64,000 nt of DNA from Noviherbaspirillum saxi (GCF_003591035.1 NZ_QYUO01000001.1:2852001-2916000), one strand, 5' to 3'; positions 19,120 through 27,071 are shown, counted from the first letter of the stretch. The notes: generated by a model from the letters alone, not told the origin. Translations and numbers: made by a program.

Positions 19120-20177
19120 GCCACAATCCTGACTGGAAGACGCGGCTGCAGGCAATCCTCAACGAACACAACCACCGCCACGCGAAGCGTCACAAGGAGG
19201 TATCGCACCGCACCCGCGACGCGCGCGCGAGTACGGTGTTCATGCTGTTCAGTCTGTTGCGCGATCTCGGTTTTCAGCCGGATCCGCCGAACCTCGACGG
19301 CACGCACGTCAAATATCTGTTCTGGTACCTGACCTGCGATCCCCGGATTGCCGATCTTTGCCGCCGGCGCGGCGTGCCGATGCTGCCCAAATCCCATAGC
19401 GCGGCGTATCTGCAATTCCTGGCCAGCACGCTGCGCACGTTTGCCGGGTGGATCAACAAACCCGGCCTGATCCTGCCGCCCGAGCGCTACGGGATTGATC
19501 CTGCCCTGTTTGAACGTACCTATGTGGCGCAGGAGGACAAGGGTTGGGCCGCGCACGACATCGATATCCCGCAACTGCTCGCGCGTGTCGCGCGCATCGA
19601 CGAGCGCGTGGCCATCATGCTGGAGCTGGTGTGGCGGTTCGGCCTGCGCCGCAAGGAAGCGGTGATGTTCCAGCCGCACCTGGCGGTGGTGCCGGCCGGG
19701 CTGGTGCCGATTGACAGTCCAATTGCCGAGCAGTACATCACCTGCCTGTCGGTCGAGCGCGGCACCAAGGGCGGGCGCCTGCGCCTGATCCCGCTGGTAT
19801 CCGATGCGCAGCGCGACGTGATCGAACGCGCCAGGCGCTTTGCGCCGTATCCCGCGTCGTATCTTGGCCATCCCGGCAGGACGCTGCTGCAATCGCTGGA
19901 CCGCTACAAGAACGTGCTGAGCCAGGCCGGCATCACGAAGAAGGAACTGGGCATCACCGGACACGGCTTGCGGCATACGTTCGCTGGCGACAAGTATTTT
20001 GAGCTGGCCAAGGTGGCATGTCCAATTCGTGGCGGTGATCCACTGCGTGATCCAGACCTGCTGGAGCGCGTGTTACGCAGCGTGTCCCAGCAATTGGGTC
20101 ATAACCGGACGTCTATCAGTCAGGCCTATCTGGGCTTGATGACGCAACGTGAAAGCGATACCAACTTGAATATCTGA
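19116..20177 (+). CDS. Tyrosine recombinase / phage-type integrase
   Basis: 353 residues. Catalytic landmarks in order: Arg in RFGLRRKEAV, a Lys-bearing beta-hairpin around GTKGGRLRLIPL, H-x-x-R in GHGLRHTFA, the His of QQLGHNRTS, and Tyr in SISQAYLG. It looks complete. It belongs to the integrase-domain proteins found as the third gene of small mobile operons rather than to the P4 type seen at the left edge. The window thus holds two recombinases of different lineage, and this one may move the middle part of the island. It is the last gene of the overlapping triplet. Confidence 0.85.
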   Translation: MSHNPDWKTRLQAILNEHNHRHAKRHKEVSHRTRDARASTVFMLFSLLRDLGFQPDPPNLDGTHVKYLFWYLTCDPRIADLCRRRGVPMLPKSHSAAYLQFLASTLRTFAGWINKPGLILPPERYGIDPALFERTYVAQEDKGWAAHDIDIPQLLARVARIDERVAIMLELVWRFGLRRKEAVMFQPHLAVVPAGLVPIDSPIAEQYITCLSVERGTKGGRLRLIPLVSDAQRDVIERARRFAPYPASYLGHPGRTLLQSLDRYKNVLSQAGITKKELGITGHGLRHTFAGDKYFELAKVACPIRGGDPLRDPDLLERVLRSVSQQLGHNRTSISQAYLGLMTQRESDTNLNI

Positions 20178-20333
20178 CGCCATAACCGTGTACGGTGCCA
20201 TTTTTCGCATAAACGATGTTGGCGGAGGAGCAATAAATGCTGCCATAATGTGAAGTTATGGCGACGCTGAAAACACCATTGGACATGGCCGTCGCGTCTT
20301 CATTAGATAGAAGCGACATTCAGTGGATGGCGA

Positions 20334-21422
20334 ATGAAAGACAATATCGTAAAAATCCTTCAAGAAACGCCTTGGCTCAAGGGACGCGAAATCGCTCATC
20401 GGCTCAACGCTGACAAAAAAGAAGTGAATGCGTTCCTCCACAGTCACAGCGACCTTTTTGTTCAAGATAACGAATTTTTCTGGTCCTTGGCGAACCAATT
20501 CCGTGTGGAATTTGCAAAGAATACTTGGATAACCAGCGCATCATTTGAACATTCGCTTGCGCGCTGCGGATCGCCGCTCGACGATGATTGTTCATCTGTG
20601 GTTTTTGTGCTTCCAGAAGGTTGCAAAGTCCTACTTGAGGCAGCGGCTCGTCTGATGGCCCTATGCAATCAATTGGCCTGGAAGGGCAAGCGAGTCGTTT
20701 TGGATTTTTCCGACAGCGGTTCCACGCGTAGCTACTTCAACCGTATTGGGTTCTTTGATCATCTTGCACCAGCTGTCACGGTGATTCCCGCGCGTCCAAC
20801 GGTGTCTGGTGCGGAGATCTTTCGTGGAAACGCCGACACGCTCATGGAATTTGGTGCGATCGACCCGATCGCGCCGGATGAATCGATTCCCGTGCAGTTG
20901 AAACATAGTTTCGTGAATCATGCGGGCGAAGAATATTCTCAGCCAGCATTTACCGTCCTCGCAGAATTGTTCGATAACGTACGTGATCATGCAGAATCGC
21001 CGCTCCCTGGATTCGCCGCACTGCAATGCTATAAAGCGACGAAAGCGCCGCACATTCAGACGGTCATTTCCGACAGTGGCAAGGGGATCGTCGAAACGCT
21101 CAGGCCTATTCTGCAGACAAGGTATCCGGACGTCGCAAACAAAATCGCCGAAGCTGGCGATGCTGCCGATGCTCATCTCGTCAGAGAAATTTTCGAACGC
21201 GGGCAGATTACCCAATGCGAACCGGGACGCGGTCTCGGGTTAAAGGCAAGCGGGGATGTTGCTGCAAAATTCAAGGCAAAGATATCTATTAGACAAGAAA
21301 CGTTTGAAGTGATCTTGCAGTACACAGGGGCGAAACGCCCCAAGTTTACTCATTCGTTGAACCTGCCCCGCATTCTCGGAACACATATTTGTTTCGATTT
21401 TTTACTTGACCAAAGAGCGTAA
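20334..21422 (+). CDS. HTH + STAS-like + GHKL ATPase regulator
   Basis: 362 residues in three parts. A winged-helix-like N-terminus comes first (about 1-50, WLKGREIAHRLNADKKEVNA). An alpha/beta segment resembling STAS-like folds follows (about 85-150, RVVLDFSDSGSTRSYFNRIG). Last is a GHKL ATPase with N-box ELFDNVRDHA (about 211-220), G1 box ISDSGKGI (about 245-252) and G2 box GRGLGLKASGDVA (about 298-310). No phospho-acceptor His region is seen, so it is more like an anti-sigma-type kinase or ATP switch. It is followed at once by a STAS-like DUF4325 gene, a kinase/antagonist-type pair, directly upstream of the ubiquitin-like operon. Confidence 0.7.
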   Translation: MKDNIVKILQETPWLKGREIAHRLNADKKEVNAFLHSHSDLFVQDNEFFWSLANQFRVEFAKNTWITSASFEHSLARCGSPLDDDCSSVVFVLPEGCKVLLEAAARLMALCNQLAWKGKRVVLDFSDSGSTRSYFNRIGFFDHLAPAVTVIPARPTVSGAEIFRGNADTLMEFGAIDPIAPDESIPVQLKHSFVNHAGEEYSQPAFTVLAELFDNVRDHAESPLPGFAALQCYKATKAPHIQTVISDSGKGIVETLRPILQTRYPDVANKIAEAGDAADAHLVREIFERGQITQCEPGRGLGLKASGDVAAKFKAKISIRQETFEVILQYTGAKRPKFTHSLNLPRILGTHICFDFLLDQRA

Positions 21423-21441
21423 ATCTCCTTAAATTAAAGTG

Positions 21442-22005
21442 ATGAATGAGAAGACTCACATAATCGACCTTCATGAATTGGTTGATAACTCACACCCGCA
21501 CGGCAATGCGCAAGGCAAAGAGGTCTACCGAAAATTGGTAGATTTAATCGATGCCGAACCGAATTGCCGCGTGTTTGGTATCTCACTCAAGAATATCGAC
21601 GCCACTGATGCCTCCTTTCCGCGGGAAAGTGTCGTTTCGGTCGCCAAACACTATCGGGAAGAAAAAGGTCTTTTTCTGATACATATCAAAACTCGCGATA
21701 TCGTTGACAACTGGAAATATGCCGCAGTAGCAAAAGAACAACCGTTGATCATTTGGTATCCCAAGAATGAATACGAGATCATCGGTCCGGAGATCAATTC
21801 AGCTACGCGAAGCTTGGTCAATTACGTGATCGAGCGAGGTACGGTGTCCACTTCTCAAACCGCGCAAGACCTCGACATCTCAGTCCAAAACGCCAGCACA
21901 AGGCTTAAAAAGCTGTTCAGCCAAGGCTACATCCTCCGCTCCGAAGCCATCTCGGAAACGGGCGGCATCGAATATTTGTACGAAGCCATCAAATATTCTG
22001 ATTAA
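21442..22005 (+). CDS. STAS-like (DUF4325) protein with C-terminal winged helix
   Basis: 187 residues. The N-terminal half fits the STAS-like DUF4325 fold (LVDNSHPHGNAQGKEVYRKL, then CRVFGISLKNIDATDASFPR). The C-terminal 65 residues are a MarR-like winged helix (VNYVIERGTVSTSQTAQDLD, then SVQNASTRLKKLFSQGYILR). A GTG three bases earlier is an alternative start. The site CTTAAATTAAAG lies just before the start, and a related palindrome lies before the next operon. The protein may therefore be a DNA-binding switch under control of the GHKL partner, regulating itself and the ubiquitin-like genes. That model is inference. Confidence 0.7.
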   Translation: MNEKTHIIDLHELVDNSHPHGNAQGKEVYRKLVDLIDAEPNCRVFGISLKNIDATDASFPRESVVSVAKHYREEKGLFLIHIKTRDIVDNWKYAAVAKEQPLIIWYPKNEYEIIGPEINSATRSLVNYVIERGTVSTSQTAQDLDISVQNASTRLKKLFSQGYILRSEAISETGGIEYLYEAIKYSD

Positions 22006-22082
22006 ACTCCTTGATTTAACCAGAAAACCATCGTAGTATTGTTTGTGAATCCGCGTGGAATCGATGCGGGTTAAGTTAAACA

Positions 22083-22095
22083 GCTTAATTTAAGC
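22083..22095. promoter_or_regulatory. Palindrome GCTTAATTTAAGC before the ubiquitin-like operon
   Basis: A perfect 13-nt palindrome lies 13 bases before the ATG of the 58-aa gene. Related AT-rich words occur just upstream (GGTTAAGTTAAAC, near 22069) and before the DUF4325 gene (CTTAAATTAAAG, 21428-21439). They look like binding sites for one regulator, possibly the winged-helix DUF4325 protein. Confidence 0.4.
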
Positions 22096-22108
22096 AGAAA
22101 GGTAAAAT

Positions 22109-22285
22109 ATGTCTACAAATCCGCCCAAAGGGGACGGCCATCGTAACGGCGCAGTCCGTCAACGCTCCCAGACGCAAACGCCGTCCGGCAACTGGGTAAA
22201 ACGTGACACCAACAATGGCCAGTTCATGGACATGAAAACGTCCGACAAGACGCCATTCAAGGGTGTCCGGAAAGAACGCAAGTAA
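22109..22285 (+). CDS. 58-aa conserved small protein heading the ubiquitin-like operon
   Basis: The ribosome site AGAAAGG lies 5-6 nt before the ATG. The peptide begins MSTNPPKGDGH and ends with the well-ordered block SGNWVKRDTNNGQFMDMKTS, then KTPFKGVRKERK. Short proteins with GNWVKRD...G.F...K....PFKGVR.E tails are widespread in bacteria and of unknown role. Its place 50 bp before the ubiquitin-like gene suggests a partner or substrate of the pathway. The highly basic Lys-rich tail could be a conjugation target; this is speculation. Confidence 0.65.
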   Translation: MSTNPPKGDGHRNGAVRQRSQTQTPSGNWVKRDTNNGQFMDMKTSDKTPFKGVRKERK

Positions 22286-22335
22286 CTACATGGGGGGCGG
22301 AAGCCCTCGCTCCACTATTCTCCGAAAGGAATCTT

Positions 22336-22653
22336 ATGAAATCCGAAATGCATTCTCCAGATCAGCAAGCCGACAGTGCCGGCGCTGCGGCGCACGGTGG
22401 CAATACCGACCAAGCGCACGAGTACGAAATTGTCGTCAATGCGCGGCAAGTCGACGTCTCCAAGGGCACGCTCTCTTATATCGAGGTCGTCCGACTGGCG
22501 TTCGAACACCCCGTGATCGACGAGAACACCATCTATACCGTCGCCTACAAGCGCGGCCATGGAGACAAGCCGGAAGGCACCATGGTCGATGGCGACACCG
22601 TGAAAATCAAGAATGGGATGATCTTCTATGTCACACCAACTAATCGATCGTAG
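22336..22653 (+). CDS. Ubiquitin-like modifier (multiubiquitin-domain family)
   Basis: 105 residues. A 26-residue disordered N-terminus precedes one beta-grasp domain of the bacterial multiubiquitin family: HEYEIVVNARQVDVSKGTLS, IEVVRLAFEHP, IYTVAYKRGHG, and the closing IKNGMIFYVTPTNRS. Only one ubiquitin-like unit is present and the tail ends in TNRS, not GlyGly, so trimming or a non-standard conjugation end must be considered. The ribosome site AAAGGA precedes the ATG. The gene overlaps the E1 gene by 26 nt. Role: protein modifier of a bacterial ubiquitin-like pathway, usually linked to phage defence. Confidence 0.8.
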   Translation: MKSEMHSPDQQADSAGAAAHGGNTDQAHEYEIVVNARQVDVSKGTLSYIEVVRLAFEHPVIDENTIYTVAYKRGHGDKPEGTMVDGDTVKIKNGMIFYVTPTNRS

Positions 22654-23800
22654 TCCAGACCTGAAGCGCCTGCGGGACGAAGGATACGAAGTTGAAATTC
22701 GTTCCCAGCATCTCCTGGTGCATGGAATCCCGTACCTCAACGCGACCGGAACGGCGCGGCGCGGCACCCTCGTGTCGGACTTGACCATGGCTGGCGACGT
22801 AACCGCCCGCCCAGGCAGTCACGCCGCCCATTTCATAGGAGAGCATCCGTGCCGGAAGGATGGAACGCAAATCTCGCAAATTAAGCACGGGACCGGCAAC
22901 AATCCGCTCGCACCCGACATCATGGTCAACCATTCGTTTTCCAACAAGCCTGCGAACGGCTACGCGAATTACTATGAAAAGATGACGACGTACATCGCGA
23001 TCATCTCGGCGCCTGCGCAGTCGGTTGACCCGTCGCTTACCGCGAAGACGTTCAAGCTGATCGAGTCTTCCGAGTCGGATTCGGTGTTCAAGTACCTCGA
23101 TACATCGTCCAGCAGGGCCGGCATCGGCGCCATGTCGGCAAAATTCAAGGGCTTGAAGATCGCGATCATCGGCTTGGGCGGAACTGGATCGTATACGCTG
23201 GACCTCGTCGCAAAGACAGAAGTAGCTGAAATCCACCTCTACGACAAAGACAAGCTGCTGCAACACAATGCATTTCGATCGCCGGCGGCACCGTCGCAAG
23301 AAGAGTTGTTCACACAACCTCCCAAGGTTGCGCATTACTATCATCTCTACTCGAAAATGCGCCGCGGCATCGTTCCTCACGAAACCTTCGTCGACGAATC
23401 GAACGTCCACGAACTTGCTGACATTGACTATGTGTTCATCTGTGTCGACAAGGGTTCCGTCAAGCGGCCGATCATCGCAACGCTTCAAGCGGCTGGAATT
23501 CCGTTCATCGATGTAGGCATGGGCGTACATGCGGTCGGCGACAAGCTGTGGGCCACTTTGCGCGTCACGACCAGCTCGAAAAAGAAGACGGATCACGTGC
23601 TGACGCGCATTTCGTTGTCCGACGATGATGATGACAAGTATTCGCAGAACATCCAGATCGCCGATCTGAATTGCTTGAATGCGGCACTCGCGGTGCTGAA
23701 GTGGAAAAAGCTCTGCAGTTTCTATCTCGACGAAGAAAACGAGCACAACAGCACCTACACGACGAGCATCAATCTTTTCACGAGCGAAGACAGATCATGA
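22628..23800 (+). CDS. E1-like ThiF-fold adenylyltransferase with DUF6791-like N-terminus
   Basis: 390 residues. Residues about 1-170 form an N-terminal domain resembling DUF6791, with a single cysteine (GEHPCRKDG, C75). An E1/ThiF Rossmann domain follows: GLGGTGS (about 182-188), Asp in HLYDKDKL (about 206), the Asn/Arg pair in HNAFRSP (about 214-217), and an ICVDKGSVKRP segment. C272 and C349 are further cysteines that might carry the thioester. The protein should adenylate the ubiquitin-like tail with ATP. No separate E2 gene is seen, so the N-terminal domain might do that job. Its stop overlaps the next ATG (ATGA). Confidence 0.8.
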   Translation: MSHQLIDRSPDLKRLRDEGYEVEIRSQHLLVHGIPYLNATGTARRGTLVSDLTMAGDVTARPGSHAAHFIGEHPCRKDGTQISQIKHGTGNNPLAPDIMVNHSFSNKPANGYANYYEKMTTYIAIISAPAQSVDPSLTAKTFKLIESSESDSVFKYLDTSSSRAGIGAMSAKFKGLKIAIIGLGGTGSYTLDLVAKTEVAEIHLYDKDKLLQHNAFRSPAAPSQEELFTQPPKVAHYYHLYSKMRRGIVPHETFVDESNVHELADIDYVFICVDKGSVKRPIIATLQAAGIPFIDVGMGVHAVGDKLWATLRVTTSSKKKTDHVLTRISLSDDDDDKYSQNIQIADLNCLNAALAVLKWKKLCSFYLDEENEHNSTYTTSINLFTSEDRS

Positions 23801-24246
23801 TGCGCACGCAAGCTCTCGTACCGAAATTCAGCGAATTCATTCCGAAGAACATTGAGGATGGCATCCTCTATGTCTCGCTGCCCTACGGAACCGCCGTTCA
23901 TCGTTGCTGCTGCGGATGCGGCAATGAGGTCGTCACGCCCCTGTCTCCCGCAGACTGGAAAATCAGAATCGATGGCGAATACGTATCGCTCGATCCCTCG
24001 ATTGGCAATTGGCATCTCGCATGCAAATCCCATTACTGGATACGGCACAACAAGATTGTCTGGGCAGCGCAATGGAACGAACATCAGATCCGCGCCGGCC
24101 GCATTCGCGATCAAGCCGCCAAGAAGCGCTATTACGATAAAGCCGTCACGCCAGCCTCTAGCGGCGACAGTACCAACCAAGTACACGGCGCTGACGTTCC
24201 GCGGTCAGTTGGAATCTGGGCATGGATTAAATCGTGGTTTTCGTGA
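23797..24246 (+). CDS. DUF6527 family protein (BubE-like)
   Basis: 149 residues starting at the ATGATG that overlaps the E1 stop. Family signatures: a Cys cluster HRCCCGCGNEV (about 36-46), LDPSIGNWHLAC (about 65-76), KSHYWIRHNKIVWA (about 77-90). Conserved Cys, Ser and His suggest a metal-bound or hydrolase-type active site. I recall this family as the BubE/peptidase-type component of bacterial ubiquitin-like operons, possibly trimming the modifier or removing conjugates. A hydrophobic C-terminus (VGIWAWIKSWFS) may contact a membrane or partner. The family call is good; the catalytic role is uncertain. Confidence 0.7.
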   Translation: MMRTQALVPKFSEFIPKNIEDGILYVSLPYGTAVHRCCCGCGNEVVTPLSPADWKIRIDGEYVSLDPSIGNWHLACKSHYWIRHNKIVWAAQWNEHQIRAGRIRDQAAKKRYYDKAVTPASSGDSTNQVHGADVPRSVGIWAWIKSWFS

Positions 24247-24295
24247 CAGCACCCTACGGTCGAACTATCCACCTGGAGAAAGGAGAGCGAAAAGC

Positions 24296-24370
24296 CTAAC
24301 GTAACCGCCGGCCACCGCAATTGGCCAATGCTGCGAACGCGGGACGCTGCTTTCACCGGCGTTACGTTTA
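24296..24370. other. Bulged inverted repeat between DUF6527 gene and next gene
   Basis: TAACGTAACCGCCGG on the left pairs with CCGGCGTTACGTTTA on the right, with one bulged base on each strand and an internal loop of about 45 nt. It starts with GCCTAAC, recalling an attC end, but the right side lacks the GTTRRRY partner. It could be a terminator or a structured RNA element. Confidence 0.35.
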
Positions 24371-24488
24371 ACCGAATCATGATAAGAATGACAGGACCAA
24401 TATGACTACTGCACCTCCGCATTCATCTCAAGATTACCTGCAAAATCCAAATAATTTGGCGAAATCCTAAACGCATACGAGGTAACTG

Positions 24489-25568
24489 TTGAAAATCAGC
24501 GAACTCATCAAAACGTGCTTTGCACACGATCTAGACGGAAAGCAAACTGATGTTTGCGTAAGCAGCATCGCAGTAAATCTCCTGAAACCGACGATGCCTG
24601 TCGTCGCTATTGAAATGAAAGCGTCGGACGATCTGTTCCGGATGATGGTTACCGCCGACGACGCGCATATTTTCGTCGAAGGCGGTGTCTTTCATTTCAA
24701 TGCACTTTACGTGGTCACGAATCATTTTCCGGCGCCCAGAATCTATTTCATCAAAATGGAGGACCTGCTGCAAGTCGCGAGCTTGGGTTCTTATCTGGAC
24801 CGACGAGGGATGAAATTGCGACCGATCGATGGAAAAAAATTCTCCCAGTTGATTGACGATCGACATTATGGGGACCGCTACCAGCAATGGCATCGCCGCT
24901 GGGAAGCGAACAGCAAGACGTTCAAAGGGTTACTCGATGGCCGAATCAAGAATACCGCCGTAGAGCAAGGAATGTGGTTATCGTCAGATGGTAATTGCTT
25001 GGTCTGCGGCGACAGGACTGATCGCATGTCAACGGCCACGGTCATTGGCAAGACGGGCATGATGATTGGCCTTCAATTGTGTCAAAGACATGAGGCCGAA
25101 GCACAAAATCAATCGACGCTGCTCGAATTCATATCAATCAAGATGCGAGTGCCTGCACCGTTCCTGAGTGGGGCGAAGGTTACTTTGCATAGTGACATGA
25201 CGATATCGATGTCATGCGACGCCATATACAATGAACTGGATTGTGAGATAGAAAAGGTCGAAGAAAACACGATCACAGCACTTAGAAAATCGGGTTTCCG
25301 GATAATCCTTCGACAAGATGGACTGACTAACTACGCTTACAATATTCAAGATCCAAATCGGGTACCTATTTCCCGAATTGATTCGGCCGATCATCATAAC
25401 GTTGAATATGGTCCGGACCATCTTCATCGGAATCTCAGTAAGTCGAAGAAGAACATCGTCGAGCCAAGTTTCACGTACGGCTTCGCGATAGCGGATCTTA
25501 AAGTGATAAAACAACTCGTCGAGGAGGCGGAATCTCAATGGAGTAATTCGTTGAAAGCCTCACAGTGA
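24489..25568 (+). CDS. Uncharacterised 359-aa protein next to the ubiquitin-like operon
   Basis: The start is TTG with GAGG 6-8 nt before it. No family is recognised. The N-terminal 120 residues look alpha/beta. A zinc-type pair CLVCGD (about 172-177) is followed by CQRH (about 200-203), so a C-x2-C ... C-x2-H ribbon in mid-protein is likely. A hairpin AAAGCC-(10 nt)-GGCTTT at the stop may terminate the transcript. It lies 242 bp after the DUF6527 gene on the same strand, so it may be an effector or target of the pathway. That is context only. Confidence 0.55.
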   Translation: MKISELIKTCFAHDLDGKQTDVCVSSIAVNLLKPTMPVVAIEMKASDDLFRMMVTADDAHIFVEGGVFHFNALYVVTNHFPAPRIYFIKMEDLLQVASLGSYLDRRGMKLRPIDGKKFSQLIDDRHYGDRYQQWHRRWEANSKTFKGLLDGRIKNTAVEQGMWLSSDGNCLVCGDRTDRMSTATVIGKTGMMIGLQLCQRHEAEAQNQSTLLEFISIKMRVPAPFLSGAKVTLHSDMTISMSCDAIYNELDCEIEKVEENTITALRKSGFRIILRQDGLTNYAYNIQDPNRVPISRIDSADHHNVEYGPDHLHRNLSKSKKNIVEPSFTYGFAIADLKVIKQLVEEAESQWSNSLKASQ

Positions 25569-25575
25569 CGGCTTT
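25554..25575 (+). terminator. Weak hairpin terminator after 359-aa gene
   Basis: AAAGCC and GGCTTT pair around a 10-nt loop that includes the stop codon, with one further T following. The T-run is short, so efficiency is doubtful. Confidence 0.35.
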
Positions 25576-25644
25576 TGACCGTGTGCTGGATCGTCTGTTA
25601 CTGACTTGGTTGACCCATCGCTTTCCAAGCGGTGTCTTGGCTGG

Positions 25645-25881
25645 TTATCCGGCGCCCCTCGTTTCTTCAACGGCCATGCAGCAACGGCTATACTCGCGGT
25701 CGATCAGCCAGTGCAGGAACCGGGTGGCTTCCGACACGCCCCAGTAATAATGCTTGCAGTGCGCGATGTAGGCATCCAGGTCTTCAATGGTTTTCACATC
25801 GTCCGGCGCAAAGCCTGTGATTTGCGTGAAGCGCGCGACCTCGCGTGGGGTCAGCCGGATATGGTTTCCTAGACGGATCAT
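25645..25881 (-). CDS. Small uncharacterised island protein (78 aa)
   Basis: From ATG 25881 the peptide is regular (MIRLGNHIRLTPREVARFTQ, then DDVKTIEDLDAYIAHCKHYY). The upstream extension of the frame to 26094 reads as non-coding. AAAGGAGAG lies about 15 nt upstream, a longer spacing than usual. No domain recognised. It is codirectional with the gene at 25971-26414 and probably transcribed with it. Confidence 0.5.
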   Translation of the reverse strand: MIRLGNHIRLTPREVARFTQITGFAPDDVKTIEDLDAYIAHCKHYYWGVSEATRFLHWLIDREYSRCCMAVEETRGAG

Positions 25882-25970
25882 GGTTTGACCACTCTCTCCT
25901 TTCTTACTCCGCACGTGCAGACCGGCGACGAATGACGGTTCACCAGCGGCCTGCCGTGCGCGACGCAGGT

Positions 25971-26414
25971 TCAGGCCAGCTTGCCCGGCAAATTCAGATG
26001 GGCATCGATCTTGTCGGAGAAACCCTCGGGGTCGTTGCGGTAGCGTTCGATCTCGTCCAGCACCCGATGCTGGCCGTCGGCGCTGCGCATCCATCCCGGT
26101 CCCCAGCGCCGGTCCGCATAGCGTTCAAAGCGCGCGGTGTCGACTCCGAGCCCGACCGCTGCGGCAAGAACCTGGTCCGCATCGACCGTCAATGCCGGGT
26201 CCGGGCATGCCTGGACAATCGCGCGCTCGATGTCGTCGAACGGACGGCTCTCGGTGACGCCGCATTCGGACAGGCTTTTTGCAACGCGATAGTCCGCGAT
26301 CTGCCTCGCCGGCGCCTTGATTCCGACGCCAGCCGGAATGTGCGCCTGCCCTTCCCCGGGCAGCGTGGCAACGACGGGAAGTGCGTCCCGAAGGGCGTCA
26401 AGGGCATGTTTCAT
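25971..26414 (-). CDS. Uncharacterised island protein (147 aa)
   Basis: The ATG at 26414 is preceded by CAGGAG. The sequence has several helical, charged segments (FDDIERAIVQACPDPALTV, then HRVLDEIERYRNDPEGFSD) and no membrane or signal segment. It is typical of hypothetical proteins of integrative elements. A homologous segment (copy B) lies upstream of it, as copy A does upstream of the 15.5-kb gene. Confidence 0.5.
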   Translation of the reverse strand: MKHALDALRDALPVVATLPGEGQAHIPAGVGIKAPARQIADYRVAKSLSECGVTESRPFDDIERAIVQACPDPALTVDADQVLAAAVGLGVDTARFERYADRRWGPGWMRSADGQHRVLDEIERYRNDPEGFSDKIDAHLNLPGKLA

Positions 26415-26626
26415 GCTGAGGCTCCTGTGCAATACGCGTGATCTCGCTTCACCAGCATCGCGCGGGAACCCGTTCGTTCAAGTCGCGTTCCGCGCCCTGT
26501 TTCGCCAGGCAAGCTGGGGGCCCGCAAACGGTTGCTTCGCGCTGCACGAACCGTCCGATACGGTCTCTTACTCGCCTGGACCGATTTCCTGCGATGGACA
26601 AGCCGTTTCCGGCGCGCTTGCCCATG

Positions 26627-26974
26627 TCATGCGTTCGAGGGTGGAGGCGTTCGGCAATTGCCGTCAGGCGACGGCGCGACGTGATGCAATGGGCTCAATC
26701 TGCGCGTTCCGTGTGCGCAGACACACGCCGCGGGATGGTTGACGTGCGACTCGAGAGCGACTGGGGAACAACTGGGCACGTACCGGGTTCGCGCATTTTC
26801 CGGGTACTCATACCCGGGAACGACTGGAGAACGACTGCAGTGCGACTCGCACGCCGTGTTTGCCTCCTGGTCCGCATCTCGCAGAAACAGAGGTAACCCT
26901 TCGCCCCGGCAGGTCAAGTCCTGGCGCGGCGCAGCGACCGGCCACGCGCTTTTAGACTTCACGCTGGACACCAT
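26627..26974 (-). CDS. Short ORF homologous to 16738-16938 (doubtful gene)
   Basis: 115 residues from ATG 26974. Only the first 45 residues align with the ORF at 16.7 kb (shared PR..LT...G.PL.LR). The rest is rich in Pro, Ser and Cys and looks non-coding. Either a short gene ended earlier in the ancestor, or this is a conserved leader. Confidence 0.2.
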   Translation of the reverse strand: MVSSVKSKSAWPVAAPRQDLTCRGEGLPLFLRDADQEANTACESHCSRSPVVPGYEYPENARTRYVPSCSPVALESHVNHPAACVCAHGTRRLSPLHHVAPSPDGNCRTPPPSNA

Positions 26975-27065
26975 TTAGACATTTTGCAAGCGCGGTTCCG
27001 GCGCTGGCTGAAATTCCGCGAGATTGACATGCGCGCGTCGTGTTCACGACACCGGAGCCGTCAGA
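26848..27065. repeat. Homologous segment, copy B (pairs with 16814-17022)
   Basis: Same block order and orientation as copy A, about two thirds identical by eye, with small gaps. It lies between the 26.4-kb gene start and the end of the 27.1-kb gene. Confidence 0.55.
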
Positions 27066-27071
27066 TGCCCG

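Noticed and set aside
22640..23746. A 368-codon minus-strand frame opposite the E1 gene
   Set aside because: Composition is that of a reversed coding strand (Arg/Val-rich, no domains); the plus strand has a full ThiF domain.
24293..24374. Integron attC site
   Set aside because: The left end fits RYYYAAC but the right end lacks GTTRRRY and no integrase of integron type is present.
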